This document shows, piece by piece, positions 33,501 through 42,479 of a DNA stretch of 64,000 nt (the stretch's first letter is position 1; each line of letters begins with the position of its first letter). Origin of the DNA: JBBQYD01 sp942493075. GTDB lineage: Bacteria > Verrucomicrobiota > Verrucomicrobiia > Limisphaerales > UBA8199. Location of the stretch: NCBI GenBank assembly GCA_942493075.1, contig OW818681.1, positions 3,472,001 through 3,536,000 on the forward strand, read 5' to 3'. The notes below the pieces were generated by a model. The model worked only from the letters and a program-made list of their open reading frames with translations, made no database searches and was not told the origin of the DNA. Position numbers and translations under genes: made by a program.

Positions 33501-33947
33501 AGCTGATTTATAACGTTCCTGGGTGTCACTCCAAACATAGAAATCTCGCAATGGATCACCGGGGCGTGCACGCCTGGCGCGTTGAAACCATGGATGCTGA
33601 TCGGATGTGTGATTGACAACCAACTCCGTAATGACCCGCAGATTACGCGCATGAGCAGCGTCCAGAAACTCTCGGAAATCGCGCAGAGTTCCGAAGATTG
33701 GATTTATCGAGTAATAATCCGCTATATCGTAGCCATCGTCCTTGAGGGGCGACGGATAGAACGGCAGCAGCCAGAGGGCTGTGACCCCTAGATCATGGAG
33801 GTAGTCCAATCGCTGCGTCAGCCCGCGAAAATCTCCGATCCCGTCTCCGTTGCTATCCTGAAAAGCACGGACATGTAACTCGTAAATAACTGCATTCTTG
33901 TACCACAGTGGATCCCTGCTGTCTTTGGATAGCTTCGAATCGGGCAT
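30564..33947 (-). CDS. treS: Trehalose synthase/maltokinase fusion
   Basis: The 1127-residue fusion interconverts trehalose and maltose (N-terminal GH13 TreS, residues about 1-550) and phosphorylates maltose to maltose-1-phosphate (C-terminal maltokinase, about 560-1127). The start at 33947 is set by an AGGAG 6 bases upstream and by MPDSKLSKDSRDPLWYKNAV. TreS motifs are GVDGLRLDAVPYLYEREGTS near residue 207, LLAEANQWPEDSV near 250 and LFLRNHDELTLEMV near 320. The kinase has IRCHGDYHLGQVMH near 964 and FIVIDFEGESTRPLGERR near 978, the catalytic and metal sites of the aminoglycoside-phosphotransferase-like fold. Such fusions normally feed GlgE, which is not seen here. It heads the minus-strand operon and diverges from glgC. 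Confidence 0.95.
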   Translation of the reverse strand: MPDSKLSKDSRDPLWYKNAVIYELHVRAFQDSNGDGIGDFRGLTQRLDYLHDLGVTALWLLPFYPSPLKDDGYDIADYYSINPIFGTLRDFREFLDAAHARNLRVITELVVNHTSDQHPWFQRARRARPGDPLRDFYVWSDTQERYKSARIIFRDFELSNWTWDPIAKAHFWHRFYSHQPDLNFDNPLVHQELIKVLDYWLDMGVDGLRLDAVPYLYEREGTSCENLPETHAFLRLLRTHIDQKYGDRMLLAEANQWPEDSVAYLGGGEGDECHMAFHFPLMPRLFMAVRMEDRVPVVDIMEQTPAIPPTSQWALFLRNHDELTLEMVTDEERDYMYRMYAHDVKARINLGIRRRLAPLLGNDRKRIELLNLLLLSFPGTPVIYYGDEIGMGDNIFLGDRNGVRTPMQWSSDKNAGFSRASPQALFLPVSLEPEYHYEAVNVEAQQRNPNSLLWWMKRVLTLRKRFRAFGSGKLEFLQPENRKILAFIRSLEFETVLVVANLSRFAQPARLDLSAYASCVPLELFGRTEFPQITSEPFYLTLGPHSAMWFSLEPVSGREEARANTTGQQPLLAAKSWEEALAQPGVGLLENRLGGYLRLRRWFQSQKGDVASVRIREIIPLDTVGRAGFLLILGVEHTNGENEEYLMPLGYATGDEADRLQTNQPNLVISALRILSSGRQGLLYDASGNCETSSALLGLIAQQRMQAGSEGELRGWRMPDQSVLPDDGSAAALCRADQSNTSIIFGDQLILKLFRRLEPGPHPEVELGRFMVEHGAANVVPFVGSVEYQRPGSEPIVVGTLHRYFPQAKNGWDFTIDTLSRYFDRVRSSPKEEIVSLLKVPGTFMELAATSLPPDVVSLAGTYIEAAKLLAVRTAEMHCILGQDQEHADFAPEPFTPFYQRGLYQSMRNLVVRAFGELKLKLPGLPGRTQKLAAQVLAMERDILARLKQVYAAPIQTVRIRCHGDYHLGQVMHTGKDFIVIDFEGESTRPLGERRIKRSPLRDVAGMIRSFGFAAHASVFNQLEQGAIEEEHMPQMEPWILFWHRWVSAAFMRAYLKRMEGSGLLPASPAETAILLDAHLLSKAIYELRHELTYRERWLQIPLEAILHLMGVGRSTAAQNRPEMASA

Positions 33948-34174
33948 GGTTTGCTCCTGACGTTCCACTTCAGCCAAGTTATACCCTATCGCTTGAGGTC
34001 CGGCTTGTGGGGACAGTGCCCCAACATAGGGTTGGATGCATGGTCTCTTTACCTGTTTTGCCCCAGTTTCGTTTCCGAGCAAGAACCGCACACTGGGATG
34101 AGGAGGTTAAAAACGGGAGGTGGGTGGCCTTGAATGTGATCGCTGCGAGGCTGATCCCTCCCGGTAAAACTCAC
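33948..34174. promoter_or_regulatory. Divergent promoter region between treS-mak and glgC
   Basis: These 227 bases separate two divergent glucan-metabolism genes. On the minus strand a TATAAC hexamer at 33978-33983 could be a -10 for treS-mak, but no convincing -35 lies at the right spacing. A clear AGGAG precedes treS-mak. A 7-base inverted repeat (CGGGAGG and CCTCCCG) flanks about 40 bases just upstream of glgC. No operator is recognised. Confidence 0.4.
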
Positions 34175-35485
34175 ATGCCCCACATCCAAAGCTACCTGCC
34201 ATTTGGCAATCTCAATGTGCTCGCCGTCATTCTTGGCGGAGGCAGAGGCACGCGCCTGTTTCCACTGACGAAGGATCGCGCCAAACCAGCGGTTCCGCTG
34301 GGAGGGAAGTACCGAATAGTCGATATTCCCATATCCAACTGCATCAATTCAGGCCTTTCCCGAATCTACCTGTTGACCCAGTTTAACTCCGCCTCTCTGC
34401 ACAGGCATATCTCCCAGTCCTATAAGTTCGACCATTTCACGGGAGGTTTTGTCGAAATCCTGGCTGCGGAACAAACCCTGGGGGATGACTCCTGGTATCA
34501 GGGAACGGCCGACGCGGTATTCAAGAACTTCATCCACTTCCAGAACACCCATTTCGACTACATGCTGATTCTGAGCGGGGATCAACTCTATCGTATGGAT
34601 TATCGGAGCATCATCGGCCAGCATGTGATCAGCAAAGCCGACGTTACCGTCTCGACCATTCCCGTCCCCCGAAAGGACGTGCCGGGCTTCGGTATCATGC
34701 GGATGGATAAAGATTACCGCATCACTTCGTTCGTTGAGAAGCCCAAAGACCCCGTGGTGCAGGACGAATACCGGCTCCCGAAGGAATTCTATCCGAGTCT
34801 TCAAATGGATTCACAAGAAGACCTGTTCCTGGCTTCAATGGGTATTTATGTTTTCAATCGCGAAGCATTATTCGAACTCCTCCAGGAGTCTGAGCATGAC
34901 TTCGGAAAGGATGTCATACCTGGAGCGCTCCAAACCCACCGGGTGTGTGCCTATATTTTCCAAGGCGCGTGGGAGGACATTGGCACCATTCGCAATTTCT
35001 TCGAGTGCAATCTGGAGCTCACTTCCGAGGTGCCGCGATTCAACCTCTATGACATGACGGCGCCTGTGTTTACCAGGCCGCGTTTCCTGCCTTCATCCAA
35101 AATAAATGGAGGCACGATAGAGCGCTCGTTAATCGCGGAGGGATGCATCATTAACCATGCCATCATTCGAAACAGCGTGCTTGGTCTTCGAGGAATCGTT
35201 GGCAAAGGCACAGAACTCAACCGCACTATCGTGATGGGGGCCGATTTTTATGAAGCTCAGGAGTCACTCGAATATCACGACAAGCTGAACCAACCCAGAA
35301 TTGGGATCGGTTCAAACACCCGGATCGAAAACGCGATCATAGATAAGAACGCACGGGTAGGTGACAATTGCGTGATCTCTCCAGCCGAAAAGCCGAAAGA
35401 TATGGACCATGAACTGTTCTATATCCGGGATGGGATCGTGATCATCCCCAAGAACAGCATTGTCCCGCACAACACTGTCATTTAG
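34175..35485 (+). CDS. glgC: Glucose-1-phosphate adenylyltransferase (ADP-glucose synthase)
   Basis: GlgC makes ADP-glucose from glucose-1-phosphate and ATP, the committing step of bacterial glycogen synthesis. The ATG at 34175 gives 436 residues, the normal family length; the frame is open further upstream but that stretch is non-family-like. Motifs are LAVILGGGRGTRLFPLT (nucleotide-binding loop, residues about 16-31), AKPAVPLGGKYRIVDIPISN, GTADAVFKNF, LILSGDQLYRMDY and ITSFVEKPKDP. The C-terminal part is a left-handed beta-helix ending VIIPKNSIVPHNTVI. It is probably allosterically regulated, as in the family. It diverges from treS-mak and converges with the LVIVD-repeat gene. Confidence 0.96.
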   Translation: MPHIQSYLPFGNLNVLAVILGGGRGTRLFPLTKDRAKPAVPLGGKYRIVDIPISNCINSGLSRIYLLTQFNSASLHRHISQSYKFDHFTGGFVEILAAEQTLGDDSWYQGTADAVFKNFIHFQNTHFDYMLILSGDQLYRMDYRSIIGQHVISKADVTVSTIPVPRKDVPGFGIMRMDKDYRITSFVEKPKDPVVQDEYRLPKEFYPSLQMDSQEDLFLASMGIYVFNREALFELLQESEHDFGKDVIPGALQTHRVCAYIFQGAWEDIGTIRNFFECNLELTSEVPRFNLYDMTAPVFTRPRFLPSSKINGGTIERSLIAEGCIINHAIIRNSVLGLRGIVGKGTELNRTIVMGADFYEAQESLEYHDKLNQPRIGIGSNTRIENAIIDKNARVGDNCVISPAEKPKDMDHELFYIRDGIVIIPKNSIVPHNTVI

Positions 35486-35515
35486 GACTCGCGTTAGGAA
35501 TGTCCCTGAGTTCGT

Positions 35516-37588
35516 CTACGGCTGGCGGACACGATAGTACTTGCGAGCCCAGTTGGTTGGCGAGATATCCCAATCCGTGAAATAGAACGGCATCACAGGA
35601 GCGTTCGTGGTGAATAACGGGTTCCAAGACCCGGGTGCAAGATTCGTGCTGATCTCAATCGTCAGCGGTTTATCCAAGGCGGCTCCTTCCACCCGCCACG
35701 TAAACTGCAGGTCCGGGAGGGATGAAATGACCTGCACGCCTTTTTCATCGTCAGCTACGATAATCCTGTTGTCACCCATGCCCACGCTGCGAGCGTAGCC
35801 GGGTGTTTCATGCTGCATGATCAGGCTAGGCTGTGTTGGATTCTTGATGTCGAGAATGGCCACTCCCTGGTCGTAATCGGCTACACAAGCCTGGTCGCCG
35901 ACAATCGCGACTCCCTGGGCCTGGCCACCGGTAACGAAGAATCCTATGCGCTCGGGGGCCGTAGAATTGACAACGGAGAATATCTGCAAACCGGCTGTGG
36001 AATCCGCCACATAGGCCGTTTGATCTCGGACGATCACTTCGAAGGCATAGCCTAGCGTGTCAAATCCGCCGATCCGGACAGGATTGGAACGGTTCGTAAC
36101 CGAAACGATCTGGAATCCAGCCGTTGCATCAGCCAGATAGGCAAGGTTGCCGACAACACATACCTTCAACGCAATCCCCGGGCTGTCATAAGCGCCTGAT
36201 GCAACTGGTTCGGCCGGGTTCGCGAGCGAAAACACCCGTAAACCGGAAGATCCATCCGCCACGAAGGCGTGTGTCGCATCCACCGCCACGCCGTTTGCAG
36301 TTCCAGGAGTATTGACTGTATAAAGGAGCAGCGGCGCAGCGGGGTTGGTAATGCTGATGACTGAAAGTCCGGCATCGGAAGCAGCTACGTACGCGTAGTC
36401 GCCGGCCAGTGCTATTCCGAGGGCGGCCCCGGGAGTGTTACAGCCTCCAATGCGTTCCGGAAACATGGGATTAGCCAGCGAAAGAACCTGCATTCCCGCG
36501 GATCGATCCGCAACAAAGACCAGGTCACCCCGCAGCGCAACAGCCACCGAACTGCCTCTTACGTCGAAGCTCCCGACTCTGACCGGCGAAGCGGGCGTGC
36601 CTACGAAGATAGCTTCGACCCCCTCGTTTTCTTTGCCTGCCGCACCCGTGCAAGCAACAAACACATAACCGTTCCGGGCGGCGACCTTCTCGGCCATCCC
36701 GCCTGTAGAGAAAGTTCCAGCCAGCACTGGGGCCGCAGGATTGGCTATATTAAAAACCCTCAATCCGCCTGCTTGCGCTGCCGCGAATGCAAATCCGTCC
36801 TGGACATCTATGCCCTGAACAACACCGCCAGTGACCGCAATGGACCCGATTTTTACGGGAACGGCTGGATTGGTGACACTCAACACCTGGATGCTGTTCC
36901 CGTCGGCTACGTACAAGTTGTCTCCTGATAGAGCAACGTCGTAGGCGAATCCGGGGGTGTTGAATGCTGCCAGTCGAACCGGAGCAGCGGGATTCACGAT
37001 CGAGAAGATCTGCACCCCAGCGTTGTAATCGGCAACGTAGAGATATTCTCCCCGGAGAGTGACTGCGTAGGCATTGGTGGACTTGTGACCACCCACCACG
37101 ACGGGCACGGCAGGGTTCGTGAAACAAACCACGGTTAGCCCATTATCTCTATTGGCCAAAAACGCATAATCACCAGATACCGCCACATCATACGTTGAAC
37201 CACTGACAGCACATCCCCCGACAGTGCGTGGCGCGCTCAGGTTTGTCACACTGAGGATTTGCAAACCAAAATCCTGGTCCGCTACAAAAGCATAATCTCC
37301 GGCGACAAATACTCCTCGCGCCGTGCCGCCTGTTTCAGCGCCGCCAAGTCGTGTGATGTTGGTCGGGTTCGAAATGTCCAGCACCGCGAGGCCGCCGGCG
37401 CCTAAACCAACGAACGCCAGATCGTTGGTGATGAAAAGATTGTATGGGCGGCCCCGGGTTGTGTCGGGCCACTTCCCGTTCCCGATGGTCTCCAGGCGTA
37501 TCGCGCCGAAAGCTGTAAAAGTGAGCAGACATTCTGCCAGGAGGAAAAGTCCCGCGGCACGGCTAAAAATGAAGGTTGAAGCGTTCAT
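35516..37588 (-). CDS. Secreted LVIVD-repeat (beta-propeller-like) protein
   Basis: The 690-residue product has a signal peptide (hydrophobic residues about 8-28, then AFGAIR). It is then built almost entirely of about 13 copies of a roughly 42-residue LVIVD-type repeat, for example YAFVADQDFGLQILSVTNLS, YLYVADYNAGVQIFSIVNPA and YAYVAASDAGLSVISITNPA. Each copy has the 'AYVADxxxGLxVxSVxNPxxPxxxG' pattern, so the chain probably folds as one or two beta-propellers. The last 70 residues (WRVEGAALDKPLTIEISTNL) form a separate beta domain. Such proteins are cell-surface or secreted; ligand and role are unknown. It is a lone gene converging with glgC. Confidence 0.92.
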   Translation of the reverse strand: MNASTFIFSRAAGLFLLAECLLTFTAFGAIRLETIGNGKWPDTTRGRPYNLFITNDLAFVGLGAGGLAVLDISNPTNITRLGGAETGGTARGVFVAGDYAFVADQDFGLQILSVTNLSAPRTVGGCAVSGSTYDVAVSGDYAFLANRDNGLTVVCFTNPAVPVVVGGHKSTNAYAVTLRGEYLYVADYNAGVQIFSIVNPAAPVRLAAFNTPGFAYDVALSGDNLYVADGNSIQVLSVTNPAVPVKIGSIAVTGGVVQGIDVQDGFAFAAAQAGGLRVFNIANPAAPVLAGTFSTGGMAEKVAARNGYVFVACTGAAGKENEGVEAIFVGTPASPVRVGSFDVRGSSVAVALRGDLVFVADRSAGMQVLSLANPMFPERIGGCNTPGAALGIALAGDYAYVAASDAGLSVISITNPAAPLLLYTVNTPGTANGVAVDATHAFVADGSSGLRVFSLANPAEPVASGAYDSPGIALKVCVVGNLAYLADATAGFQIVSVTNRSNPVRIGGFDTLGYAFEVIVRDQTAYVADSTAGLQIFSVVNSTAPERIGFFVTGGQAQGVAIVGDQACVADYDQGVAILDIKNPTQPSLIMQHETPGYARSVGMGDNRIIVADDEKGVQVISSLPDLQFTWRVEGAALDKPLTIEISTNLAPGSWNPLFTTNAPVMPFYFTDWDISPTNWARKYYRVRQP

Positions 37589-37705
37589 AGTGTACAGCTA
37601 GCAATCGGTTTGATTCTGATTCCCTGCGAAGTCAAGTCAAGTAGGAATCGGCATTGGACTCTTAAAATCTTTAAAAGACGAGATCGGCATGGGGTTACTG
37701 CGGCT

Positions 37706-38332
37706 CTATCGGCGCAAGAATTTCGCCACGGCCTCTGTGCGAGTCCGGACCTGAAGTTTTTCATAAATCCGCCGGATATAGGTGTGCACTGTCTCGTAAC
37801 TAATACCCAGTTTTTCGGCGATTTCCTTGTAGAGGAACCCTTGGCTAAGACAATCCAAGACCTCCTGCTCGCGTTCGGAAAGATTCTCGGTCGGCTGCTG
37901 GGAAGGACCCACCTTCTGAAAGGACTGGGTTACCTTCCGCGCAATGTGGGTGGTCATTGGGGAACCACCCCGGCGAACTTCTCGAATAGCTTCGAGCAAC
38001 TCGGCGCTCTTAGTCCGTTTGAGCAGGTAGCCTGCTGCTCCTGCGGCCAGAGCGTTGAAGATGTTCTCCGTGTCTTCGTAAACGGTCAACATCACTACCA
38101 TAATGGAGGGCGCGACCTGTTTCAGTTTTCGAACACACTCGACGCCATTGATCCCAGGCAAATTGATATCCATCAACACGACCTCCGGGCCATCTTTGGG
38201 CAAGGCTTCCAGAGCGGCCTCCGCAGTCCCATAGTGGCTGACGCAACGAAACCCCTCAGCCCGGTTGATCACCTTGGCAAGGGTCGTACGCAACTGCTCA
38301 TTATCCTCCACGATGGATACTGTTATTGGCAT
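37706..38332 (-). CDS. NarL/FixJ-family response regulator
   Basis: This 208-residue DNA-binding regulator has a receiver domain at residues about 3-120, with the acidic pair ED at 9-10, the phosphoacceptor Asp55 in VVLMDINLPGING and a conserved Lys in GYLLKRTKSAE. A LuxR-type helix-turn-helix follows at about 145-205 (LSEREQEVLDCLSQGFLYKE, IAEKLGISYETVHTYIRRIY). It begins 1 base after the stop of the Reg_prop histidine kinase, so the two are almost certainly a cognate pair translated together. Target genes are not evident; the neighbouring LVIVD gene is one possibility. Confidence 0.95.
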   Translation of the reverse strand: MPITVSIVEDNEQLRTTLAKVINRAEGFRCVSHYGTAEAALEALPKDGPEVVLMDINLPGINGVECVRKLKQVAPSIMVVMLTVYEDTENIFNALAAGAAGYLLKRTKSAELLEAIREVRRGGSPMTTHIARKVTQSFQKVGPSQQPTENLSEREQEVLDCLSQGFLYKEIAEKLGISYETVHTYIRRIYEKLQVRTRTEAVAKFLRR

Positions 38333-38333
38333 A

Positions 38334-41300
38334 TCAATGATGAATCACTGGCGCGCTTAAACGGACGATCGCACCACCACTGGCAGCCGGTTCCAGTGCA
38401 AAACTTCCCCCCACGTCCTCCATGCGTTTTCGCATATTGCGTAATCCATTGCGCCGCGCGGCCGCTTCTGGATTCAAGGTGCCCAAACCCTTTCCGTTGT
38501 CTTCAATCTCAAGAGTAAACCGGTTTGGTTCCAGATTCAATCTCACGATCGCCGCTGAGGCCTTTGCATGCTTAACGACATTCGTGATGGCCTCCTTGGC
38601 TGCGAGAAACACGTTATGCCGCAACTCCGGGCTGATCGGGGTGTTCGGAATCTGTGAGGGCACCTCCAGCCGATATTTCAATCCTGCCACTGCCAGGTAG
38701 TCCTGCGCATACTTGCATATGTAATTGAGCAACGCATCAAGCGTGTCGTTCGAGGGATTAACAGTCCACACGATTTCATCGAGGGCCCTGGTGGTTTCCA
38801 AAGCGGTCTGGGAAATTTGGCGTGCATGGGTTTCCACCTCATCCGGCAAATCCTTATCGGCCTCGAGCATCTCGCCTATCAAAGAGACCTGAGTAAGGCT
38901 TGCGCCGACCTGATCATGGATATCACGCGCTATGCGGGCGCGTTCATTCTCCAGGGCTTCCTTCTGACGCAACTCCGCTACTTGCCGCTGCAGCCGCTGC
39001 GTGGAGATCAGATGCACGACAGCGATCAGCACCCCGATCAGCAGCAACCCTGAGCCGGTTAAAAACCACCACGTGAGCCAAAACGGCGGCAGCACTTTTA
39101 GCTTCACCGTAGCGGGCTGCATATTCCAGACGCCATCCTGATTCCCAGCGAGAACCTCGAATGTGTAATCACCCGCCGGAAGCTTCGAGTAATGCGCGGC
39201 GCGGAAACGTCCGTCCTTAACATTCCAGGCTTTTTCGAACCCGCCCATGCGGAACTTGAATCGCCCTTTTTCCGGAGCTGCGAGGTTCAAGCTGGCGAAC
39301 TCAATATCCAGGGTCTCCCTTCCAGCAGGAATCACAACGGCATTGGTGAGAGGCATCCTCAGTCCATCTGACATCTGGGGCTGTCCGTCCACCAGGACCA
39401 TCTCGATCAGCACCGGAGGAGGGTTGGTGTTTGTGACGATTTGCCTGGGATCGACCTCCGCCAGGCCTTTGATCGTGGGAAACCAAAGCTGTCCGCTCGC
39501 CGTTTGGCAAGCGGCTGGTTGTGAGCCCTGCGTGCACTCCCCCGCAGGCAAGCCGTCCGGCTTTCCGTATGTGCGGCAGTAAACCTCGTTGGTCGAGCCG
39601 GCAGCCAGCATGTCCAGATCGCGCTTGGCTACTCGCATCAAACCAGCATTTGAACCCAGCCAAAGATAGCCGAGCCCGTCGTCGAGAAGGTAAGCAATGT
39701 AATTCCCCGCCAGTCCTTCTGACTTGCTGACATGAGTCCAACGACCCTCTGCGAAACGCCCCAGTCCACGAACCGTCCCGACGTAGAGAACCCCTTCTTT
39801 GTCGAGGAGCAAGGATGTCACATGATCGTGAGGCAGGCCGTTCGTTCTGTTGTACACCTCCACCCTGCCCGGACGCAGTCGCACCAAACCACGCGCACTA
39901 GTCCCAACCCAAATGCCGTTTTCGGCGTCCTGAACCACCGCCTGAATGGCACTATTCAAAGGAGCATTCGTTTTGATTTCCCACTCCAGTCCATCCCAGC
40001 ACCCGAGGCCGTTCTGTGTGCCTGCCCAGACGCGTGACTGCCGATCGAGGTAAAGCACGGAAACATGTGGATCAAGCGCCTCTGTGCCGGGCGCCGGAAT
40101 GAATCTGCCGGCGTCGAACTGCAACAAGCCACCTCCGTATGTGCCTGCCCACAGCCGCTGATCGGCATCCACCATGACGCTGCGCACGTACAAATTCGGC
40201 AACTCCTGGTGATTGGTGAAGCGAAGCAGTTCAGTCCCTGTCCAGCAAGCGGCACCACCCCCATTGACCCCAAACCATAGACGGCCCCACTTATCCTCGG
40301 TGGTTGATTGTACGGTTTCGTCCAAGGTCGGAGCCAGAGTGCGGAACACCTGCTTCCTAACCCGGTTCAATCCGCCGCCATCGGTGCCGACCCATAGAGA
40401 ACCTTCACGGTCGAAAGCCAGGGAAATCGCGAAGTTATGAGAGAGCTCCTCCTTGGTGGGCTCCACAGCATGATGTCTTCTGAAAATACGGGTCCATTTT
40501 CCACCGCCGCTGTGCCAAAACACTCCCTCGCCGTAAGTACCTACGACCAGATTGCCCGCCCCATCCTCGCAGGCGGTCGCCACACCTACGTTTTCAGACC
40601 AGGGATACTTACCCAGGCTTTCAACCACTGCCCCATTGGCTCGGCGCACAATCTGGCCATCCGCAATCTCCCAATGCCCCCCCAGGCGGCTGCTCAAAAT
40701 GAACTCAAGCTTGCGCTTGATGCTCACTTCGTGTGCGATCACCAACCCTTGAGAACCGGCAGGGGCCGGGTCCAGCGCCGCCAGGCTCCAATCCGTCCCA
40801 ACCCAGAGCAACCCTTTTTCGTCTCCAGCCAGTACGCGAGTTGCACCTGCGCCTCCCGTGCCCACATTCCAAACATCGACTCGTCCGCTGTTGTATCGGC
40901 ACAACTGCCCATCAGCGGTGTAAAGCCATACAGACTTGTGCCGATCCTCCGTAATTGACAACAACCTCCCACTTCGTGAGCCGCGGCCTATATCCAGGCC
41001 TGTGACCCTTCCGTTCTTGTTCACGAGGACCACCCCTCCCGTCTCGGTGCCCAGCCAGAGGTTGCTATCCGAATCCTCAAATACCTTTATGATCCGGCTG
41101 TCTCCCAAGCCCGAGGTGTTACTTTCGTCAAAGACTTTGAAACGCATGCCGTCAAAGCGCACAAGACCGTTCAGCGTTCCCAACCACAAGTAACCATCCC
41201 GCGATTGCATGACAGAAATCACGGAGTTCTGGGGCAGCCCCTCGTCCGTTGTCCATTTATCCACGGTGAATCCACCGCCAAAAGCCTGAGGGGCCAGGCT

Positions 41301-41351
41301 GATCAGAAGGATCATCAGCCACCCAAAAAGTAGATTGGCAGGTCGAGACAT
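38334..41351 (-). CDS. Reg_prop (two-component propeller) sensor histidine kinase
   Basis: The product is about 1005 residues from the ATG at 41351; an ATG at 41375 adds eight residues. A signal-like hydrophobic start is followed by many Reg_prop repeats (DGYLWLGTLNGLVRFDG, GRLWFGVNGGGAACW, GYLWLGSNAGLMRV), which form two extracytoplasmic beta-propellers. A Y_Y_Y domain follows (YSKLPAGDYTFEVLAGNQDG), then one membrane span near 757-780. The HisKA_3 phosphoacceptor helix is ERARIARDIHDQVGASLTQV (His near 810), and a HATPase_c domain has N-box AAKEAITNVVKHAKAS and DNGKGLG. Families with this layout often sense polysaccharide fragments; the ligand here is unknown. It is followed directly by its NarL-type regulator. 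Confidence 0.95.
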   Translation of the reverse strand: MSRPANLLFGWLMILLISLAPQAFGGGFTVDKWTTDEGLPQNSVISVMQSRDGYLWLGTLNGLVRFDGMRFKVFDESNTSGLGDSRIIKVFEDSDSNLWLGTETGGVVLVNKNGRVTGLDIGRGSRSGRLLSITEDRHKSVWLYTADGQLCRYNSGRVDVWNVGTGGAGATRVLAGDEKGLLWVGTDWSLAALDPAPAGSQGLVIAHEVSIKRKLEFILSSRLGGHWEIADGQIVRRANGAVVESLGKYPWSENVGVATACEDGAGNLVVGTYGEGVFWHSGGGKWTRIFRRHHAVEPTKEELSHNFAISLAFDREGSLWVGTDGGGLNRVRKQVFRTLAPTLDETVQSTTEDKWGRLWFGVNGGGAACWTGTELLRFTNHQELPNLYVRSVMVDADQRLWAGTYGGGLLQFDAGRFIPAPGTEALDPHVSVLYLDRQSRVWAGTQNGLGCWDGLEWEIKTNAPLNSAIQAVVQDAENGIWVGTSARGLVRLRPGRVEVYNRTNGLPHDHVTSLLLDKEGVLYVGTVRGLGRFAEGRWTHVSKSEGLAGNYIAYLLDDGLGYLWLGSNAGLMRVAKRDLDMLAAGSTNEVYCRTYGKPDGLPAGECTQGSQPAACQTASGQLWFPTIKGLAEVDPRQIVTNTNPPPVLIEMVLVDGQPQMSDGLRMPLTNAVVIPAGRETLDIEFASLNLAAPEKGRFKFRMGGFEKAWNVKDGRFRAAHYSKLPAGDYTFEVLAGNQDGVWNMQPATVKLKVLPPFWLTWWFLTGSGLLLIGVLIAVVHLISTQRLQRQVAELRQKEALENERARIARDIHDQVGASLTQVSLIGEMLEADKDLPDEVETHARQISQTALETTRALDEIVWTVNPSNDTLDALLNYICKYAQDYLAVAGLKYRLEVPSQIPNTPISPELRHNVFLAAKEAITNVVKHAKASAAIVRLNLEPNRFTLEIEDNGKGLGTLNPEAAARRNGLRNMRKRMEDVGGSFALEPAASGGAIVRLSAPVIHH

Positions 41352-41431
41352 GTTGCAGGGACAGCTTGCCTGCACGGGAAACGGGAATCAATCCTCCAGA
41401 CGGACGCTACGGAAGCTCAGCTCACTGAATT

Positions 41432-42238
41432 CTAGCTCCGCTGCCTTGGGGGAGAGCTGCGCGGTTTTTCCACAGGCGGCGGGCCTTTCTTGGTTCCCAC
41501 GAAGGCGTAGCGCGCGTGGGTAAGGCCGTTCACAATCTTATCGAAGTAATAGCGCAAACCGGTGGAGGTCGTGACACGGAAAGACTCCATGGGCAAGGCT
41601 GCCTGCCTGAAAAATTCCTGGTAATCCGAAAGGCTGTAGTAGCGCTCATTGATGCCGGTCTTGAGCAGTTTTTCGAGCATCCGTGCGCGAGATTTGATCC
41701 GAACGAGCGGCCAGACCGGCTCACGGATTGCCACCAGCCTTCCGCCGGGCTTGAGGACTCGCTTCGCTTCTCGCAAGACCTGAACAATGTTCGTGGCGCT
41801 GTGAAGGACGCCGGAGCAAACAACAAAGTCGAAATGATTTTGGGGAAAACCAAGCGAGTGAAAATCGGCCGGCATGCGTGTGATCTTTCGCTCCTTGGCG
41901 TTGAGCATCTGGAACACCTTTGGGGCGTGCTCCTTCAAGATCCTGGGCGAAAAATCAGTGGCGATGACCTCAACCACGCCTGGCAGCTTGGACAATTCGG
42001 CAGCAAACCATGCACCGCCGGAGCCAATCTCGAGAATGCGGCCACGAAACTGGATTCCACATTCGTCTTTGAGGAATGGGACGAATCGCGGGAACTCTTC
42101 CTTAACGGCTTTAAGCCACTCCTGGTTGAATTCCTGCTCGAGCCGCGCATCCGTTTCACGCACGGCTAGCAACCTTTCGTGGGTATACCTCGAAAGATGG
42201 TGCGGGTTCTCCTGGTATTTGGATTCTGCCGATTTCAA
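41432..42238 (-). CDS. Class I SAM-dependent methyltransferase
   Basis: The 268-residue product has a Methyltransf_11-like core. Motif I is GRILEIGSGGAWFAAELSKL (residues about 70-90), the acidic ribose-binding residue lies in EVIATDFSPRILKE, and later motifs are HFDFVVCSGVLHSATN and AKRVLKPGGRLVAIREPVWP. A helical N-terminal segment precedes the core and a basic/Pro-rich tail ends the protein. Substrate is unknown; small-molecule, lipid or quinone-like targets are all possible. It is transcribed from its own upstream region, divergent from the OPA transporter gene, and ends about 80 bases upstream of the Reg_prop kinase start. Confidence 0.88.
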   Translation of the reverse strand: MKSAESKYQENPHHLSRYTHERLLAVRETDARLEQEFNQEWLKAVKEEFPRFVPFLKDECGIQFRGRILEIGSGGAWFAAELSKLPGVVEVIATDFSPRILKEHAPKVFQMLNAKERKITRMPADFHSLGFPQNHFDFVVCSGVLHSATNIVQVLREAKRVLKPGGRLVAIREPVWPLVRIKSRARMLEKLLKTGINERYYSLSDYQEFFRQAALPMESFRVTTSTGLRYYFDKIVNGLTHARYAFVGTKKGPPPVEKPRSSPPRQRS

Positions 42239-42479
42239 AACTGCGATTCCAGACTAATGGCGCAGCAAGTGGAACGCAACTCCTAGACACATTTCTGAGA
42301 AAATTCGCGACCTAAAGAACCGCGGAGACGGGCTGCCCCCCGCTCACACGAAACGCTGGGCTGTGTCGCCAGGAATGAATTCATGATTGGAGTGATGCAT
42401 AAAGTTGCACAGGAGCCTGGGAGTTTTGGCCACTTTTATTTGACACAACATTCGTGGAAGTGTTACTCCTCCTTTCCCA

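Noticed and set aside
37610..38518. 302-codon plus-strand frame opposite the response regulator and kinase end
   Set aside because: The minus strand has complete receiver, HTH and HATPase motifs; this frame has none.
42440..42467. TTGACA-based promoter upstream of the OPA transporter
   Set aside because: The -35 is perfect but no acceptable -10 lies 16-18 bases downstream, so it is not listed as a feature.
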